DNA of 64,000 nt from Arthrobacter sp. ZGTC412 (GCF_002929215.1 NZ_PJII01000025.1:1-64000); one strand, 5' to 3'. Counted from the first letter of the stretch, positions 25,339 to 34,454 are shown. Translations and numbers: made by a program. Notes: generated by a model from the sequence alone, not told the origin.

Positions 25339-26049
25339 TCAGGGGCCGGCGAGGAGCCTGCCAATGGCGCTTGAGGTCAAGTTCTCCAGCAGGTCGCGCG
25401 GGCTGTCGTAGACTTCCACCGCCCCGGCGTCGCGGAGCACCGCGGCGCTGACTCCGCCGCAGGTGACTCCTATCGCCGGCATTCCCAGGGCGGTCGCCGC
25501 CTTCATGTCCCAGACCGCGTCCCCCACGTACACGGCGTCCGCTGCCTCCACGCCGATAGCTTCCAGGGCGGCGACGAGGATGTCCGGGGCAGGCTTGCTT
25601 TCCTTGGCATCATTGGCACTGGTGGCGGCATCGAGGAAGGCATCTGAATCCAGAACGGCCTTCATCACCTGCAGATCCTGCTTGCGCGCCGAGGAGGCGA
25701 GGGCAACAGCGAGCCCCGCGGCATGGCATTGGGCGAGCAGGTCCCTGGCACCGTCGAAGGTACGCAGCGCGGGCCAGTGCGAGGCGTACAGGGCGCCGTG
25801 GCTGGCCATAATTTCGGAATCCAGGGACCTGTCCCGGTCCGCAGGCAGGAGGCTGTCCACCAGGCGGTCGCCGCCCATGCCCACGTAGTAGTGGATGGAC
25901 GCCATTGGAATGTCATAGCCCTGCTGGCGGAAGGCCCCCCACCAGGAGATGGTGTGGATGTACGACGAGTCGATCAGGGTGCCGTCAACGTCGAAGAGGA
26001 TCCCCTGCCGGCGCCCGCCGTCAGGGGATCCGAAGTCCTGCGGGGCCAT
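25339..26049 (-). CDS. HAD-superfamily phosphatase (subfamily IA)
   Basis: This 236-aa protein has motif I FDVDGTLIDS at residue 19 (nucleophile and acid Asp), a helical cap of subfamily I (residues 30-95), motif II in VALASSA, motif III Lys in SKPAPDIL and motif IV YVGDAVWDMKAA. It resembles phosphoglycolate or beta-phosphoglucomutase-type phosphatases; the substrate is unknown. It is translationally coupled to the preceding YegP-like gene: that gene's TGA overlaps this ATG by one base (TGATG on the minus strand read as start/stop overlap). Confidence 0.9.
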   Translation of the reverse strand: MAPQDFGSPDGGRRQGILFDVDGTLIDSSYIHTISWWGAFRQQGYDIPMASIHYYVGMGGDRLVDSLLPADRDRSLDSEIMASHGALYASHWPALRTFDGARDLLAQCHAAGLAVALASSARKQDLQVMKAVLDSDAFLDAATSANDAKESKPAPDILVAALEAIGVEAADAVYVGDAVWDMKAATALGMPAIGVTCGGVSAAVLRDAGAVEVYDSPRDLLENLTSSAIGRLLAGP

Positions 26050-26339
26050 CAGCTCACCGCAGCCCGCCTGGCCTCGGGAGTTTTCCTGGCCCGGGCGGCG
26101 TCGTCCTTGGCTGTGCTCACGGGACGCACACGCTCCCGGATCACGGTGCCGGCGCCATCGTGGCTCTTATCCCTGATGAGACCCGTTCCTGCGATCTCCC
26201 GCGCCATCGCCACTCCGGCAACCGCTGCCCTTTTCGTGGGGAAAGTCACCGAGATGGCCATCAGGTTCCCGGCTCCGTCCATCATCCGAATTCTGTAGCC
26301 GCCGTCGGGCGCATCCACGAGCTCAAAATACCCGGCCAT
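26049..26339 (-). CDS. YegP-like (DUF1508) small protein
   Basis: This 96-aa protein starts MAGYFELVDAPDGGYRIRMMDGAGNLMAISVTFPTK..., the GxFxLxxxxxGxYRFxLxxxxGxxIxxSxxYxxK-like pattern of the DUF1508/YegP fold, followed by a basic tail. The YegP function is not well established; it is often linked to stress. The ATG at 26339 has GGAGGAG 9 nt upstream; a TTG two codons earlier is too close to that site. It overlaps the HAD gene by one base, so the two are coupled. A 12-bp palindrome (TAAGTATACTTA) lies about 60 nt upstream in the promoter region. Confidence 0.75.
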   Translation of the reverse strand: MAGYFELVDAPDGGYRIRMMDGAGNLMAISVTFPTKRAAVAGVAMAREIAGTGLIRDKSHDGAGTVIRERVRPVSTAKDDAARARKTPEARRAAVS

Positions 26340-26401
26340 TTGCAATCACTCCTCCGTCAGTCACGGCACTGTGCTTACTGGAGCACTCCATGAGGTGTTA
26401 G

Positions 26402-26413
26402 TAAGTATACTTA
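26402..26413. promoter_or_regulatory. 12-bp palindrome upstream of the YegP-HAD unit
   Basis: TAAGTATACTTA is a perfect palindrome in an AT-rich patch about 63 nt before the ATG of the minus-strand YegP-like gene. It may be an operator or part of the promoter. Confidence 0.4.
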
Positions 26414-26455
26414 TCTGTTCTGCGAAGGAGAAGTCAGACCCCTGTACGCGCCGCC

Positions 26456-28264
26456 TCAGCGCGCTGCCGCCGTTTCCGGCGGGATGGGGGTGTCACTTCG
26501 CCGAACCGTATCCTGATGCAGCTCCAAAGCGCTAGTCACAAGTGCGAAGTGGCTGAAGGCCTGGGGCGTATTGCCCAGTTGCCGGCCCGCCCGGACGCCC
26601 CATTCCTCACTCAACAGCCCCACATCGTTGCGCAATTCCAGGAGGCGCTCGAAGAGTTCCCGGGATTCGTCGTGGCGGCCTGCGCCCAGCAGCGCCTCCA
26701 CCAGCCAGAAGGAACAGGCCAGGAAGACGCCCTCATCGCCGGGCAGTCCGTCGTCGCTCTCGGCGGGGCGGTACCGGAGCACAAACCCGTCCTCGGTCAG
26801 CTCCCGCCGGATGGCTTCGATGGTTCCGATGACGCGGGGATCATCGGGCGGCAGGAACCCCACGCGCGGAATCAGGAGCAGGCTGGCGTCGAGCTCCGGC
26901 CGGCCGTAGGACTGCACAAAGGTGTTCCGGCGGGCGTCGAATCCGTTGGCCATCACGTCCCGGTGGATGGTGTCCCGCAGTGTCTCCCAGCGCTCCACCG
27001 GCCCGGGCAGTCCAGATTCGCGGACACCCTTCACCATCCGGTCCGCGGCGACCCAGGCCATCACCTTCGAGTGGGTGAAGTGGCGGCGGGGACCGCGCAT
27101 TTCCCAGAGCCCGTTGTCGGGCTGGTCCCAGATGGTCTCGAGATGCTCCATCAGTGCCACCTGTACGTCCCACGCCTCGTCGGAGTGCGTGAGCAGGGAG
27201 TTGCGCGTCAGGGCCAGGCAGTCGAGCACTTCCCCCCACACGTCCAGCTGGAGCTGCTCGGCGGCGCCGTTGCCGATGCGCACCGGGGATGAGTTTTCGT
27301 AGCCCTTCAGCCAGGGCAGTTCCATCTCGGGCAGGCGGCGTTCACCGTGGATGCCGTACATGATCTGCAGGTCCGCGGGGTCGCCGGCCACGGCCCGCAA
27401 CAGCCAGTCCCGCCAGGCAGCAGCTTCGGCGGTGTAACCTGCAGCCAGCAGCGCCTGGAGCGTCATGGTTGCATCGCGCAGCCAGCAGTAGCGGTAGTCC
27501 CAGTTGCGGGGGCCTCCCAGCTGCTCAGGCAGTGAGGTGGTCACAGCCGCCACGATGCCGCCGGTCGGGGCGTACGTCAGGGCCTTCAACGTCACGAGGG
27601 ACCGGACCACAGCCTCCTTGTACTTGCCGGCCACCGTGCACTGCGAAGCCCAGCCGCGCCAGTACGCAAAGGTGGTCCCCAGCACTTCTTCGGCGTCAAC
27701 GGTATGCGGCCGTCCAACATGGCTGGGTGCCCAGGTGAGGACAAAGGGGACCCGCTCCCCCGCGTTGACGGTGAAGTCGCTGACGGTGTGCATGTTCTCG
27801 CTGTGAAGCGGGGCCGGGGTGACAAAGTAGACGGCGTCCGGGCCGGCGATGGCGTGCAGGCCGTATTCGTCCCGGCGCACCCAGGGGATGATGTGGCCGT
27901 AGTCAAAGCGGAGGGTCAGTTCGCCATGCATCTTTACGCTTCCGCTGACGCCTTCGACGATCCGGACAATGTCCGCCACCGAATCCCGGGGTGGCATAAA
28001 GTCGATGACCCGGACGGTTCCTTCGGGGGTTTCCCACTCTGTTTCCAGGATGAGGCTGCCGTCCCGGTAGCCCCGGCGCGTACAGGCGCCGCCGCTTGTC
28101 GGCGCAAGGAGCCAGCGCCCGGCGTCGGGAGTGTCCAGCAGCGCGTTGAAGCACGCGGGGGAATCGAACCGGGGAAGGCAAAGCCAGTCGATGGAGCCCT
28201 CTTTGTTGACCAGTGCCCCTGTATGGAGGTCACCGACAACTGCATAGTCTTCAATTCGCGCCAT
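26456..28264 (-). CDS. Glycoside hydrolase family 15 protein (glucoamylase/trehalase-like)
   Basis: This 602-aa protein begins MARIEDYAVVGDLHTGALVNKEGSIDWLCLPRFDS, the conserved start of the bacterial GH15 group that includes mycobacterial trehalase and dextran-type glucoamylases. An N-terminal beta-sandwich of about 230 residues precedes the (alpha/alpha)6 barrel, with NWDYRYCWLRDATMTL near residue 270, containing the substrate-binding R-D pair and a catalytic Glu candidate in YENSSPVRIGNGAAEQLQLDVWGE. A role in trehalose or glucan hydrolysis in the cytoplasm is likely; no signal peptide is present. It diverges from the DUF72 gene 87 nt away. Confidence 0.9.
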   Translation of the reverse strand: MARIEDYAVVGDLHTGALVNKEGSIDWLCLPRFDSPACFNALLDTPDAGRWLLAPTSGGACTRRGYRDGSLILETEWETPEGTVRVIDFMPPRDSVADIVRIVEGVSGSVKMHGELTLRFDYGHIIPWVRRDEYGLHAIAGPDAVYFVTPAPLHSENMHTVSDFTVNAGERVPFVLTWAPSHVGRPHTVDAEEVLGTTFAYWRGWASQCTVAGKYKEAVVRSLVTLKALTYAPTGGIVAAVTTSLPEQLGGPRNWDYRYCWLRDATMTLQALLAAGYTAEAAAWRDWLLRAVAGDPADLQIMYGIHGERRLPEMELPWLKGYENSSPVRIGNGAAEQLQLDVWGEVLDCLALTRNSLLTHSDEAWDVQVALMEHLETIWDQPDNGLWEMRGPRRHFTHSKVMAWVAADRMVKGVRESGLPGPVERWETLRDTIHRDVMANGFDARRNTFVQSYGRPELDASLLLIPRVGFLPPDDPRVIGTIEAIRRELTEDGFVLRYRPAESDDGLPGDEGVFLACSFWLVEALLGAGRHDESRELFERLLELRNDVGLLSEEWGVRAGRQLGNTPQAFSHFALVTSALELHQDTVRRSDTPIPPETAAAR

Positions 28265-28351
28265 GCCCTTACCCTGCCACAGCCGGCCTCCGAGTGGGCC
28301 GGGCAGCGGGGTGTAGCCTCAAAAACATTGGCAGCAGTCACGGAGGCATTC

Positions 28352-29083
28352 ATGGCAATCCACATCGGCACCTCCGGATGGAGCTACAACCACTGGGAGA
28401 ACGTGCTCTATCCGCCCAAGCTGCCGGTTAAGAACCGGCTCCAGCATTACGTGGCCCGTTTCCATACCGTTGAACTCAATGCCAGCTTCTACCGCTGGCC
28501 CCGGGACACTACTTTTGCCGGCTGGAACCAGCGGTTGCCGCCCGGCTTCAACATGTCCGTGAAGGCTCCCCGCGGCCTGACCCACGCCCGGAAGCTCTAC
28601 GAACCCGAGGTGTGGATGGAGCGCATCACGCGCTGCTGGCATGAACTCGGGGATAAGCGGGCCGTCCTCCTGGTCCAGCTGCCGCCCGGAATGGAACGGG
28701 ACGATGCCCGGCTGGACTACTTCCTGGCCGCAGTCCCGGACTGGATCCGGGTCACCGTGGAGTTCCGGCACCCCAGCTGGGACTGCCCCGAGGTGTTCGC
28801 CCTGCTGGAGCGCCACCAGGCTGCCTACTGCATCATGAGCGGCGCCAATCTTCCCTGCATCCTGCGCACCACGGCGCCCTTCACCTATGTCCGGCTGCAC
28901 GGGCCGGACCACCAGCACCTGTACGCCGGTTCCTACTCCGATGCGGACCTGCACTGGTGGGCGGACCGGATCCGGGAGTGGTCCGCCAACGGCCTGGACG
29001 TTTACGCCTATTTCAATAACGACGGCGAAGGTCACGCCGTGCGGAACGCCGAGACCCTGCGCGGGATCCTGGGAGAAGGCTGA
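28352..29083 (+). CDS. DUF72 domain-containing protein
   Basis: This 243-aa protein has the DUF72 (YecE-like TIM barrel) start IHIGTSGWSYNHWENVLYPP, the conserved VELNASFYRWP, FNMSVKAPRGLTH, VEFRHPSW and near the C-terminus YVRLHGP and YAYFNNDGEGHAVRNA. The function of the family is unknown; distant similarity to endonuclease IV/sugar isomerase barrels has been noted. The ATG follows GGAGG at 7 nt. The next gene (App1-like) begins 68 nt downstream and may share its transcript. Confidence 0.93.
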   Translation: MAIHIGTSGWSYNHWENVLYPPKLPVKNRLQHYVARFHTVELNASFYRWPRDTTFAGWNQRLPPGFNMSVKAPRGLTHARKLYEPEVWMERITRCWHELGDKRAVLLVQLPPGMERDDARLDYFLAAVPDWIRVTVEFRHPSWDCPEVFALLERHQAAYCIMSGANLPCILRTTAPFTYVRLHGPDHQHLYAGSYSDADLHWWADRIREWSANGLDVYAYFNNDGEGHAVRNAETLRGILGEG

Positions 29084-29150
29084 CGTCACACACCGTCTGC
29101 AGGGGCCGGCGCTCTCTTCCACCGGCGTGGCCCTGTGGCAGAGTGGAGCC

Positions 29151-30242
29151 ATGGACACGGCTCCGAACAATTCGTCAGAGAAAACAGCGCACACTCTGCT
29201 CCCGGACGCGCTCTCGGGAAACCAGGTGTTCCGGCTGGCACACCGGATCTCGGACGCCGTTAACACGGTGCGGATCCGGCTGGCCAAGCGCTGGAAGTTT
29301 ATTCCCCAGACCATCGCCTACCAGGGCTACGGCTCCACCAGCCAGGTTCGGGTCCTGGGGCGGGTCCTGCTGACGCAGAAGCCCCTTCCGGGGAGCAAAG
29401 CGGAGCACGCCGCGCAGAATGGCAACCAGAACCTCCGCGGCTGGCGCGCCTTCACCAGCGTGCCGCTGCAGTTCACCGACGTCGAGATCACCATCGGCGA
29501 TGTTGTTACCCATGTCCGGGCGGACCGGGGCGGGCTGATTGATACGGAGGTGAAAGTCCACCTTTCGCCGGGCTGGCACACGGCCGTCCTCCGGGCCGAA
29601 GGAACAGAACCTGTGGAGGCCAGAATCCGGGTCATTGCCCCGGACGTGAAGTTCGGAATCGTCTCGGACATCGATGACACCGTGATGGTGACAGCCCTGC
29701 CCAGGCCGTTCCTGGCCCTCTGGAACACCTTCGTCCTCAGCGAGCGGGCCCGCATGGCCACCCCCGGCATGGCCGTGCTGCTGGACCGGCTCACCATCGA
29801 GCACCCTGACGCGCCGGTGATCTACCTGTCCACGGGGCCCTGGAATGCGGCCCCCACGCTGGCCCGGTTCCTGACCCGCAACATGTATCCGTCCGGCGCC
29901 CTGCTCCTCACGGATTGGGGCCTGACGCAGGACCGCTGGTTCCGCAGCGGCCAGGACCACAAGCTTCGCAACCTGGCGCGTCTGGCCAGCGAGTTCCCGG
30001 ACATGCGCTGGCTCCTGATCGGTGACAACGGCCAGCACGACGAAGCGATCTACTCAGAATTTGCGCAGGAGAACCCGCACAGGGTTGCCGCCATCGCCAT
30101 CCGGCAACTGTCCGTCAGCGAGTCAGTGTTCGCCGGCGGCCACTCGGAGGACGGGGACCACACCGCGTCCCACGTGCCGTGGATCTACTCCCCGGATGGT
30201 GCCGGCATGGCCAAGCAGCTCACCACGCTGGACGTGCTCTAA
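29151..30242 (+). CDS. App1-family phosphatidate phosphatase-like protein
   Basis: This 363-aa protein is related to the catalytic domain of yeast App1 (DUF2183). The HAD-type motif SDIDDTVMVTALPRPF lies near residue 183, followed by VIYLSTGPWNAAP and LIGDNGQHDEAIY. An N-terminal beta-rich domain of about 170 residues (ending VRADRGGLIDTEVKVHL) is shared with bacterial relatives. The predicted reaction is dephosphorylation of phosphatidate or a related lipid phosphate; this rests on family knowledge only. The ORF extends upstream but the ATG at 29151 is where conservation-like sequence begins. It ends at a strong bidirectional hairpin. Confidence 0.85.
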   Translation: MDTAPNNSSEKTAHTLLPDALSGNQVFRLAHRISDAVNTVRIRLAKRWKFIPQTIAYQGYGSTSQVRVLGRVLLTQKPLPGSKAEHAAQNGNQNLRGWRAFTSVPLQFTDVEITIGDVVTHVRADRGGLIDTEVKVHLSPGWHTAVLRAEGTEPVEARIRVIAPDVKFGIVSDIDDTVMVTALPRPFLALWNTFVLSERARMATPGMAVLLDRLTIEHPDAPVIYLSTGPWNAAPTLARFLTRNMYPSGALLLTDWGLTQDRWFRSGQDHKLRNLARLASEFPDMRWLLIGDNGQHDEAIYSEFAQENPHRVAAIAIRQLSVSESVFAGGHSEDGDHTASHVPWIYSPDGAGMAKQLTTLDVL

Positions 30243-30248
30243 AGCCTA

Positions 30249-30288
30249 GGGCGGGGACGCGCGTGCTGACGGCCGCGCGTCCCCGCCC
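30249..30288. terminator. Bidirectional hairpin between App1-like and GH1 genes
   Basis: Perfect 15-bp GC-rich arms (30249-30263 and 30274-30288) with a 10-nt loop lie between convergent stop codons, extended by GCCT/AGGC pairs. A shared terminator is the natural reading. Confidence 0.8.
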
Positions 30289-30310
30289 CAGGCCTTGCCA
30301 GCCCAATTCC

Positions 30311-31873
30311 CTAGGCGCTGGCACCCAGAGGCGACACGCCGTCGTCGGGCGCTTCCGTATCAAGAACCCCAGCATCAAGATCCCCGGACGCCGCTGCCTG
30401 TGCGATGGCAACATCAGCCGCGATGGCGAGGTCGCGCTCCTCGATGAGTTCCTGATACCAGTAGTAGGACGCCTTGGGTGTCCGTTCCAGGGTGTCGAAG
30501 TCCACATGAAGCAGGCCGAAGGGCTGGTTGTAGCCGGCTGACCACTCAAAGTTGTCCATGAGGGACCAGACGTAATAGCCGCGCAGATCAATGGACTCGG
30601 CGTCACCACCCGGGGCGGTGGCCCGCAGCGCTGCCTCAAGGTGGTCCGAGAGGTACTTCAGGCGGCGCTCGTCCGGAATGAACCGGGTGTTGGTGGACTT
30701 GTCCCGGACGATGATGTCCTCGAAGCTGGCCCCGCCCTCGGTGAGGATGACCGGTGGCAGGTTGGGGTACCGTTCGGCCATTTCCTTCAGCGCCACCGCC
30801 ATGTACTCGGGCTTGACCGGCCAGCCGTAGGCCGTGATGTCCGCTTCGGGCCAGGTTTCCACGTGGAAGGGGGTTCCGCCGCTGCCCGCCGCACTGAGGT
30901 CGCTGCCCATCGCCTCGGCCATGCTCGCCGGCACCGCACCGGCGCCGGGCCCGACGGCAACCTTGGTGGGCATGTAATAGTTCAGCCCGTAGAAATCGAG
31001 GGGCTGGGAAATGATTTCCATGTCTTCGGGCGGGTGCTCGAAGGAGCTGAAGAACTTGGCCGCGCGGATCAGATCCGGATATTTGCCGGTCAGCACGGGG
31101 TCCGCGTAGAGCCGGTTCTGGGCCAGGTCCATCATGCCCGCGCTGATGTAGTCCAGCGGGTTAATGGAGTTCGGGACCATGGGCGAGTAGACGTTTGTCA
31201 TGCCGATCTCGCCGGGGACTTTCGCCGCCCGCAGGGCCTGCACCGCAAGGCCGTGGCCCAGCAGTTGGTGGTGGATGGTGGGGAAGGCGTTCAGGACGAG
31301 CTCCTCCCCGGGCGAGTGCAGGCCCAGCGAATACCCGTTGGTGCTCACGGTGGCGGGCTCATTGATGGTCACCCACCGCGCCACCCTGTCACCGAAGGCC
31401 TCGGCAAGGATGCCGGCGTACTCTCCCAGCCGGTAGGCGGTGTCGCGGTTCATCCAGCCACCTGCCTCGTCCAGGGCCAGGGGCGTGTCCCAGTGGTAGA
31501 TCGTGGCCATGGGCGAGATTCCATTGGCGAGGAGTTCGTCCAGGAGCCGGTCATAAAAGGCCAGGCCGGCCTTGTTCGCAGGTCCGCTGCCGGTGGGCTG
31601 GATGCGGGGCCAGGCGAACGAGAACCGGTACGAGTCCACGCCCAGCTGCTTTATGAGGGCCACGTCCTGCGGCATGCGGTGATAGTGGTCGCAGGCCATT
31701 ACCGGGCTGTGGTCCTCGACGATGTTGCCGGGCTTGGCCGAAAACACATCCCAGCCTGCAGGTCCGCGGCCGTCCTCATCCAGCGCGCCTTCGATCTGGA
31801 AGGCTGATGTTGCCACTCCAAGGGTGAACCCCGGCGGGATGAGTGCGGCGAGGTCCCTGGCGGAAATATGCAT
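30311..31873 (-). CDS. GH1 family beta-glucosidase
   Basis: This 520-aa cytoplasmic protein starts with the GH1 N-terminal pattern FTLGVATSAFQIEGALDEDGRGPAGWDVF. It has the acid/base motif WVTINEPA and the nucleophile region PVILTEGGASFED, in which the usual TENG is TEGG; the catalytic Glu is kept. WSLMDNFEWSAGYNQPFGL near the C-terminus is also typical. It hydrolyses beta-glucosides such as cellobiose. A C-terminal extension of about 45 residues, rich in Ala and Asp, follows the barrel and is probably disordered. No sugar transporter or LacI regulator is adjacent. Confidence 0.95.
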   Translation of the reverse strand: MHISARDLAALIPPGFTLGVATSAFQIEGALDEDGRGPAGWDVFSAKPGNIVEDHSPVMACDHYHRMPQDVALIKQLGVDSYRFSFAWPRIQPTGSGPANKAGLAFYDRLLDELLANGISPMATIYHWDTPLALDEAGGWMNRDTAYRLGEYAGILAEAFGDRVARWVTINEPATVSTNGYSLGLHSPGEELVLNAFPTIHHQLLGHGLAVQALRAAKVPGEIGMTNVYSPMVPNSINPLDYISAGMMDLAQNRLYADPVLTGKYPDLIRAAKFFSSFEHPPEDMEIISQPLDFYGLNYYMPTKVAVGPGAGAVPASMAEAMGSDLSAAGSGGTPFHVETWPEADITAYGWPVKPEYMAVALKEMAERYPNLPPVILTEGGASFEDIIVRDKSTNTRFIPDERRLKYLSDHLEAALRATAPGGDAESIDLRGYYVWSLMDNFEWSAGYNQPFGLLHVDFDTLERTPKASYYWYQELIEERDLAIAADVAIAQAAASGDLDAGVLDTEAPDDGVSPLGASA

Positions 31874-31992
31874 TGAATAACCCTTACTACGGACAGGACG
31901 TTACACGCGGAATCCTTGAACCCACGCGAGGTCAAGACCATATCTTCGCATGATTCGCAGGGTGCTGGTGAGCGTGCTGCTAGGGTCTGGGA

Positions 31993-33381
31993 ATGGATGA
32001 AAAACTGGGGAAGTTCATCGACGATTTTGCTGATTTGGTGCAGCTGGCACAGGCCCGCAGCCATCGGCGCCAGGCCGGGGTGCAGCTGCTGGATACGCTG
32101 ACCGGACACCTGGGGCTGGCTGCCGAAGACCTCGCCGTGGTGGAGGAAGAGATCCCGCCCCACAGGTTCGTGGACGCGGACATTGTGATGGCAGGGCTTG
32201 CCGCCATGGACCCGGAAAGCCGGCTGGTGGGGATTGGCGGCGGCGGCCAGCGGCACCATCAGTCGTTGAGCGACATGCTTCAGCAGTCGCAGGCCTTCCC
32301 GCAGTTCCCGCTCGCCCAGCCGGACTACGTCAACCTGGCAGTGGGGCCGGATGCCCAGCGCCAGGCGGTGGGGTTCGGGCTGCGTCTTTTGACGTACGAC
32401 GGCGGCCGGCTGGCTGTTCTGCAGCGCGCGGCGGATCCCCGCTCCGGGCGGCAGACCGCTTCCCTTGAGGTGGCACCGGAAAATACCGAAACGGGCGCCG
32501 CGTTCCTGGCTGAATACCGGCGACGGATGGACAGCGAGAGCGTCCTGAAAGGGCAGGTCATTTCCATGAGCATGGGTGAATTCGGGCCGAGCAGCGGCGG
32601 GGTGACCTTCCATCACCGGCCGCACCTGCCGGGGCATGAAGTTATCCTTCCGAAGGGCCTCCTGCAGAAGGTGGCGGGCCACGCGGTTGGCATCGCCGCG
32701 CACCGGGAGTCCCTGAAGCGCCACGGCCAGCACCTCAAGCGGGGCGTGCTGCTGTACGGTCCGCCAGGGACCGGCAAGACGCATACCGTGCGGTATCTGC
32801 TCGGCCAGAGCGAGGGCACCACTGCCATCCTCCTCAGCGGCGGTTCCCTTGCCCGGATTTCGGAGGCGGCGCGGATGGCACGTGCGTTGCAGCCCTCGAT
32901 GGTGGTGCTGGAGGACTGCGACCTCATCGCGGAGGACTGGAGTTTCGGCCACGGGCCGCAGCCGCTGCTCTTTGAAGTCCTGGATGCCATGGACGGCCTG
33001 GATAACGACGCCGACGTCGCCTTTGTCCTCACCACCAACCGGCCGGACATGCTGGAGCGTGCGCTGGCGCAGCGGCCCGGACGGGTGGACCTCGCCGTGG
33101 AGATCCCGTTGCCCGCGCTCAATGAGCGGACGGAGCTCATTCGGCTTTACGGCCGGCAGGCCGGTTTCAGTCCCGACGCCGTGGCTGCCGCCGCCGAACG
33201 TACCGACGGAACCACAGCGTCGTTCGCCCGCGAACTGGTACGTCGGGCTGTGGTGGCCGCGGCCCTTGAGGATGTGCCGGTGTCCGACTCCCACCTGGCA
33301 GCGGCTGCGGAAGAGCTGTTGGGCGACGCCGAATCCCTGACGCGGAGCCTGCTGGGCAGTGGAGCTGTGGGGACCTTTTGA
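31993..33381 (+). CDS. AAA-family ATPase
   Basis: This 462-aa protein has an N-terminal region of about 230 residues of unknown fold and one AAA module with Walker A GPPGTGKT near residue 255, sensor 1 VLTTNRPD and an arginine-finger-like AQRPGRVD. The Walker B segment reads MVVLEDCDLI where most AAA proteins have DE; here the order is E-D. The N-part contains an acidic stretch and a GIGGGGQRHHQ loop. It resembles Cdc48/FtsH-type AAA proteins found singly in actinobacteria, but the client is unknown. It is divergent from the beta-glucosidase and followed by a convergent small gene. Confidence 0.85.
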   Translation: MDEKLGKFIDDFADLVQLAQARSHRRQAGVQLLDTLTGHLGLAAEDLAVVEEEIPPHRFVDADIVMAGLAAMDPESRLVGIGGGGQRHHQSLSDMLQQSQAFPQFPLAQPDYVNLAVGPDAQRQAVGFGLRLLTYDGGRLAVLQRAADPRSGRQTASLEVAPENTETGAAFLAEYRRRMDSESVLKGQVISMSMGEFGPSSGGVTFHHRPHLPGHEVILPKGLLQKVAGHAVGIAAHRESLKRHGQHLKRGVLLYGPPGTGKTHTVRYLLGQSEGTTAILLSGGSLARISEAARMARALQPSMVVLEDCDLIAEDWSFGHGPQPLLFEVLDAMDGLDNDADVAFVLTTNRPDMLERALAQRPGRVDLAVEIPLPALNERTELIRLYGRQAGFSPDAVAAAAERTDGTTASFARELVRRAVVAAALEDVPVSDSHLAAAAEELLGDAESLTRSLLGSGAVGTF

Positions 33382-33453
33382 CGGCAACCTTTGCTGTTCG
33401 GGGCGCCCGGGTCTAACGGGCTTAGTGGCGGCCGGGTTCTCGCTGGTTCGGCC

Positions 33454-33831
33454 TCACTGGTCACCGAACAGGAATTCTTTTGCGTGCGCCACAGCCTTGC
33501 GGAAGGCATCGTTCCGGAGTGTAACCAGGTGCTCCGTGTCGCCGTCGGCCGGTTCGAGGTACCCGGTGTAGCCCGGCCGCAGGACCCAGATGTCGCCCGC
33601 GGGCGGAAGGTAGAACACCCCGAAGGACCGCTGCTGCCTTTCGTCGTTTGTCCATACCGGCACCACAGCCAGCGCCGCGCCGGTTGCCGGGTTGATCCAC
33701 TGGGCTCGGGGAAGGGGTTCCTCGTGCGCTTCCGGATCCAGGAATGACGCGGTGCCCTTGCCCCAGCGCTGCTCGAAGCGCTCTTGGAACGCAGGCATCA
33801 GGTGTGAATCGTAGCGGCGCCAGTCGCTCAT
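33454..33831 (-). CDS. Hypothetical protein in the DnaJ/Hsp20 cluster
   Basis: This 125-aa soluble protein is not recognised. It starts MSDWRRYDSHLMPAFQERFEQRWG and has a beta-rich middle (GAALAVVPVWTNDERQQRSFGVFYLPPAGDIWVLRPGYTG, given here only to describe its position in residues 47-90 as beta-like). The ATG has GGAG 7 nt upstream. It lies 90 nt downstream of the J-domain gene on the same strand and could belong to the same stress transcript. Confidence 0.65.
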   Translation of the reverse strand: MSDWRRYDSHLMPAFQERFEQRWGKGTASFLDPEAHEEPLPRAQWINPATGAALAVVPVWTNDERQQRSFGVFYLPPAGDIWVLRPGYTGYLEPADGDTEHLVTLRNDAFRKAVAHAKEFLFGDQ

Positions 33832-33921
33832 ACAGTTCTCCGCCTCTCGAAGTGGTGCCGGGTGGGTCCCGTCGGGTCTGCAACATCCCGCTTGGCCGGG
33901 TTCAGGCAGGCCACTCGGCTA

Positions 33922-34353
33922 TCAGGCCCACGGGCCTCTTTCCCAACGCACGGGGGTGATTCGAATGGTGTTCCCGGAGGAACCGGCCTGGTGCCGGACC
34001 TTCCGGACCGGGATGTCCGTCCCGGTCCGGGACGCCGGTGCTGCGCGGGCTGTCGGTTCTGCCTTCACGTCCCGGTCGTACGCCTCCCGCCGGACAGGAT
34101 CGCGCAGCACGGCAAAAGCCTGCATGATTCGCAGCAGCTCGGCCTCGGACGACGCGCCGCCAACTGCGTCGGTCTTCTGCGCCCCGCCTTCCAGGCCTTT
34201 CTGCGCTCCCTTCTGCCCGCCGACTGGTCCCCGGCCGCCTTCCATGTCCGGATGATGGCTGCGCATCAGGGCCCGGTAGGCACGCGAGATCTGCTGCTGG
34301 GAGGCGTCATGCGGGACGTGCAGGGTGGCATAGTAATCCGGGGTATTGCTCAT
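33922..34353 (-). CDS. Short J-domain (DnaJ-like) protein
   Basis: This 143-aa protein has a complete N-terminal J domain (YYATLHVPHDASQQQISRAYR, HPD at about residues 34-36, and a C-terminal helix with VLRDPVRREAYDRD). An insertion of about 20 residues rich in Gly/Lys/Gln lies between HPD and the third helix region, and a basic tail follows. The Gly/Phe, zinc-finger and substrate domains of DnaJ are absent, so it is a type C J-protein that would stimulate DnaK ATPase. It follows hsp20 on the same strand, separated by a hairpin. Confidence 0.88.
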   Translation of the reverse strand: MSNTPDYYATLHVPHDASQQQISRAYRALMRSHHPDMEGGRGPVGGQKGAQKGLEGGAQKTDAVGGASSEAELLRIMQAFAVLRDPVRREAYDRDVKAEPTARAAPASRTGTDIPVRKVRHQAGSSGNTIRITPVRWERGPWA

Positions 34354-34391
34354 GTCAGTCTTCCGGTTCCACGGGGCTAACCCGGCAAACG

Positions 34392-34451
34392 GGCAGTGCC
34401 GAACGCGGGCGGCGCAGGGACAACCAGGATTGCCCTGCGCCCGCCACTGCC
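34392..34451. terminator. Hairpin between hsp20 and the J-domain gene
   Basis: The inner stem 34412-34419 pairs with 34433-34440 (8 bp) and an outer stem 34392-34398 pairs with 34445-34451 (7 bp), with partial pairing between. It lies just after the hsp20 stop codon on the minus strand and may reduce read-through into the J-domain gene. Confidence 0.5.
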
Positions 34452-34454
34452 GGC

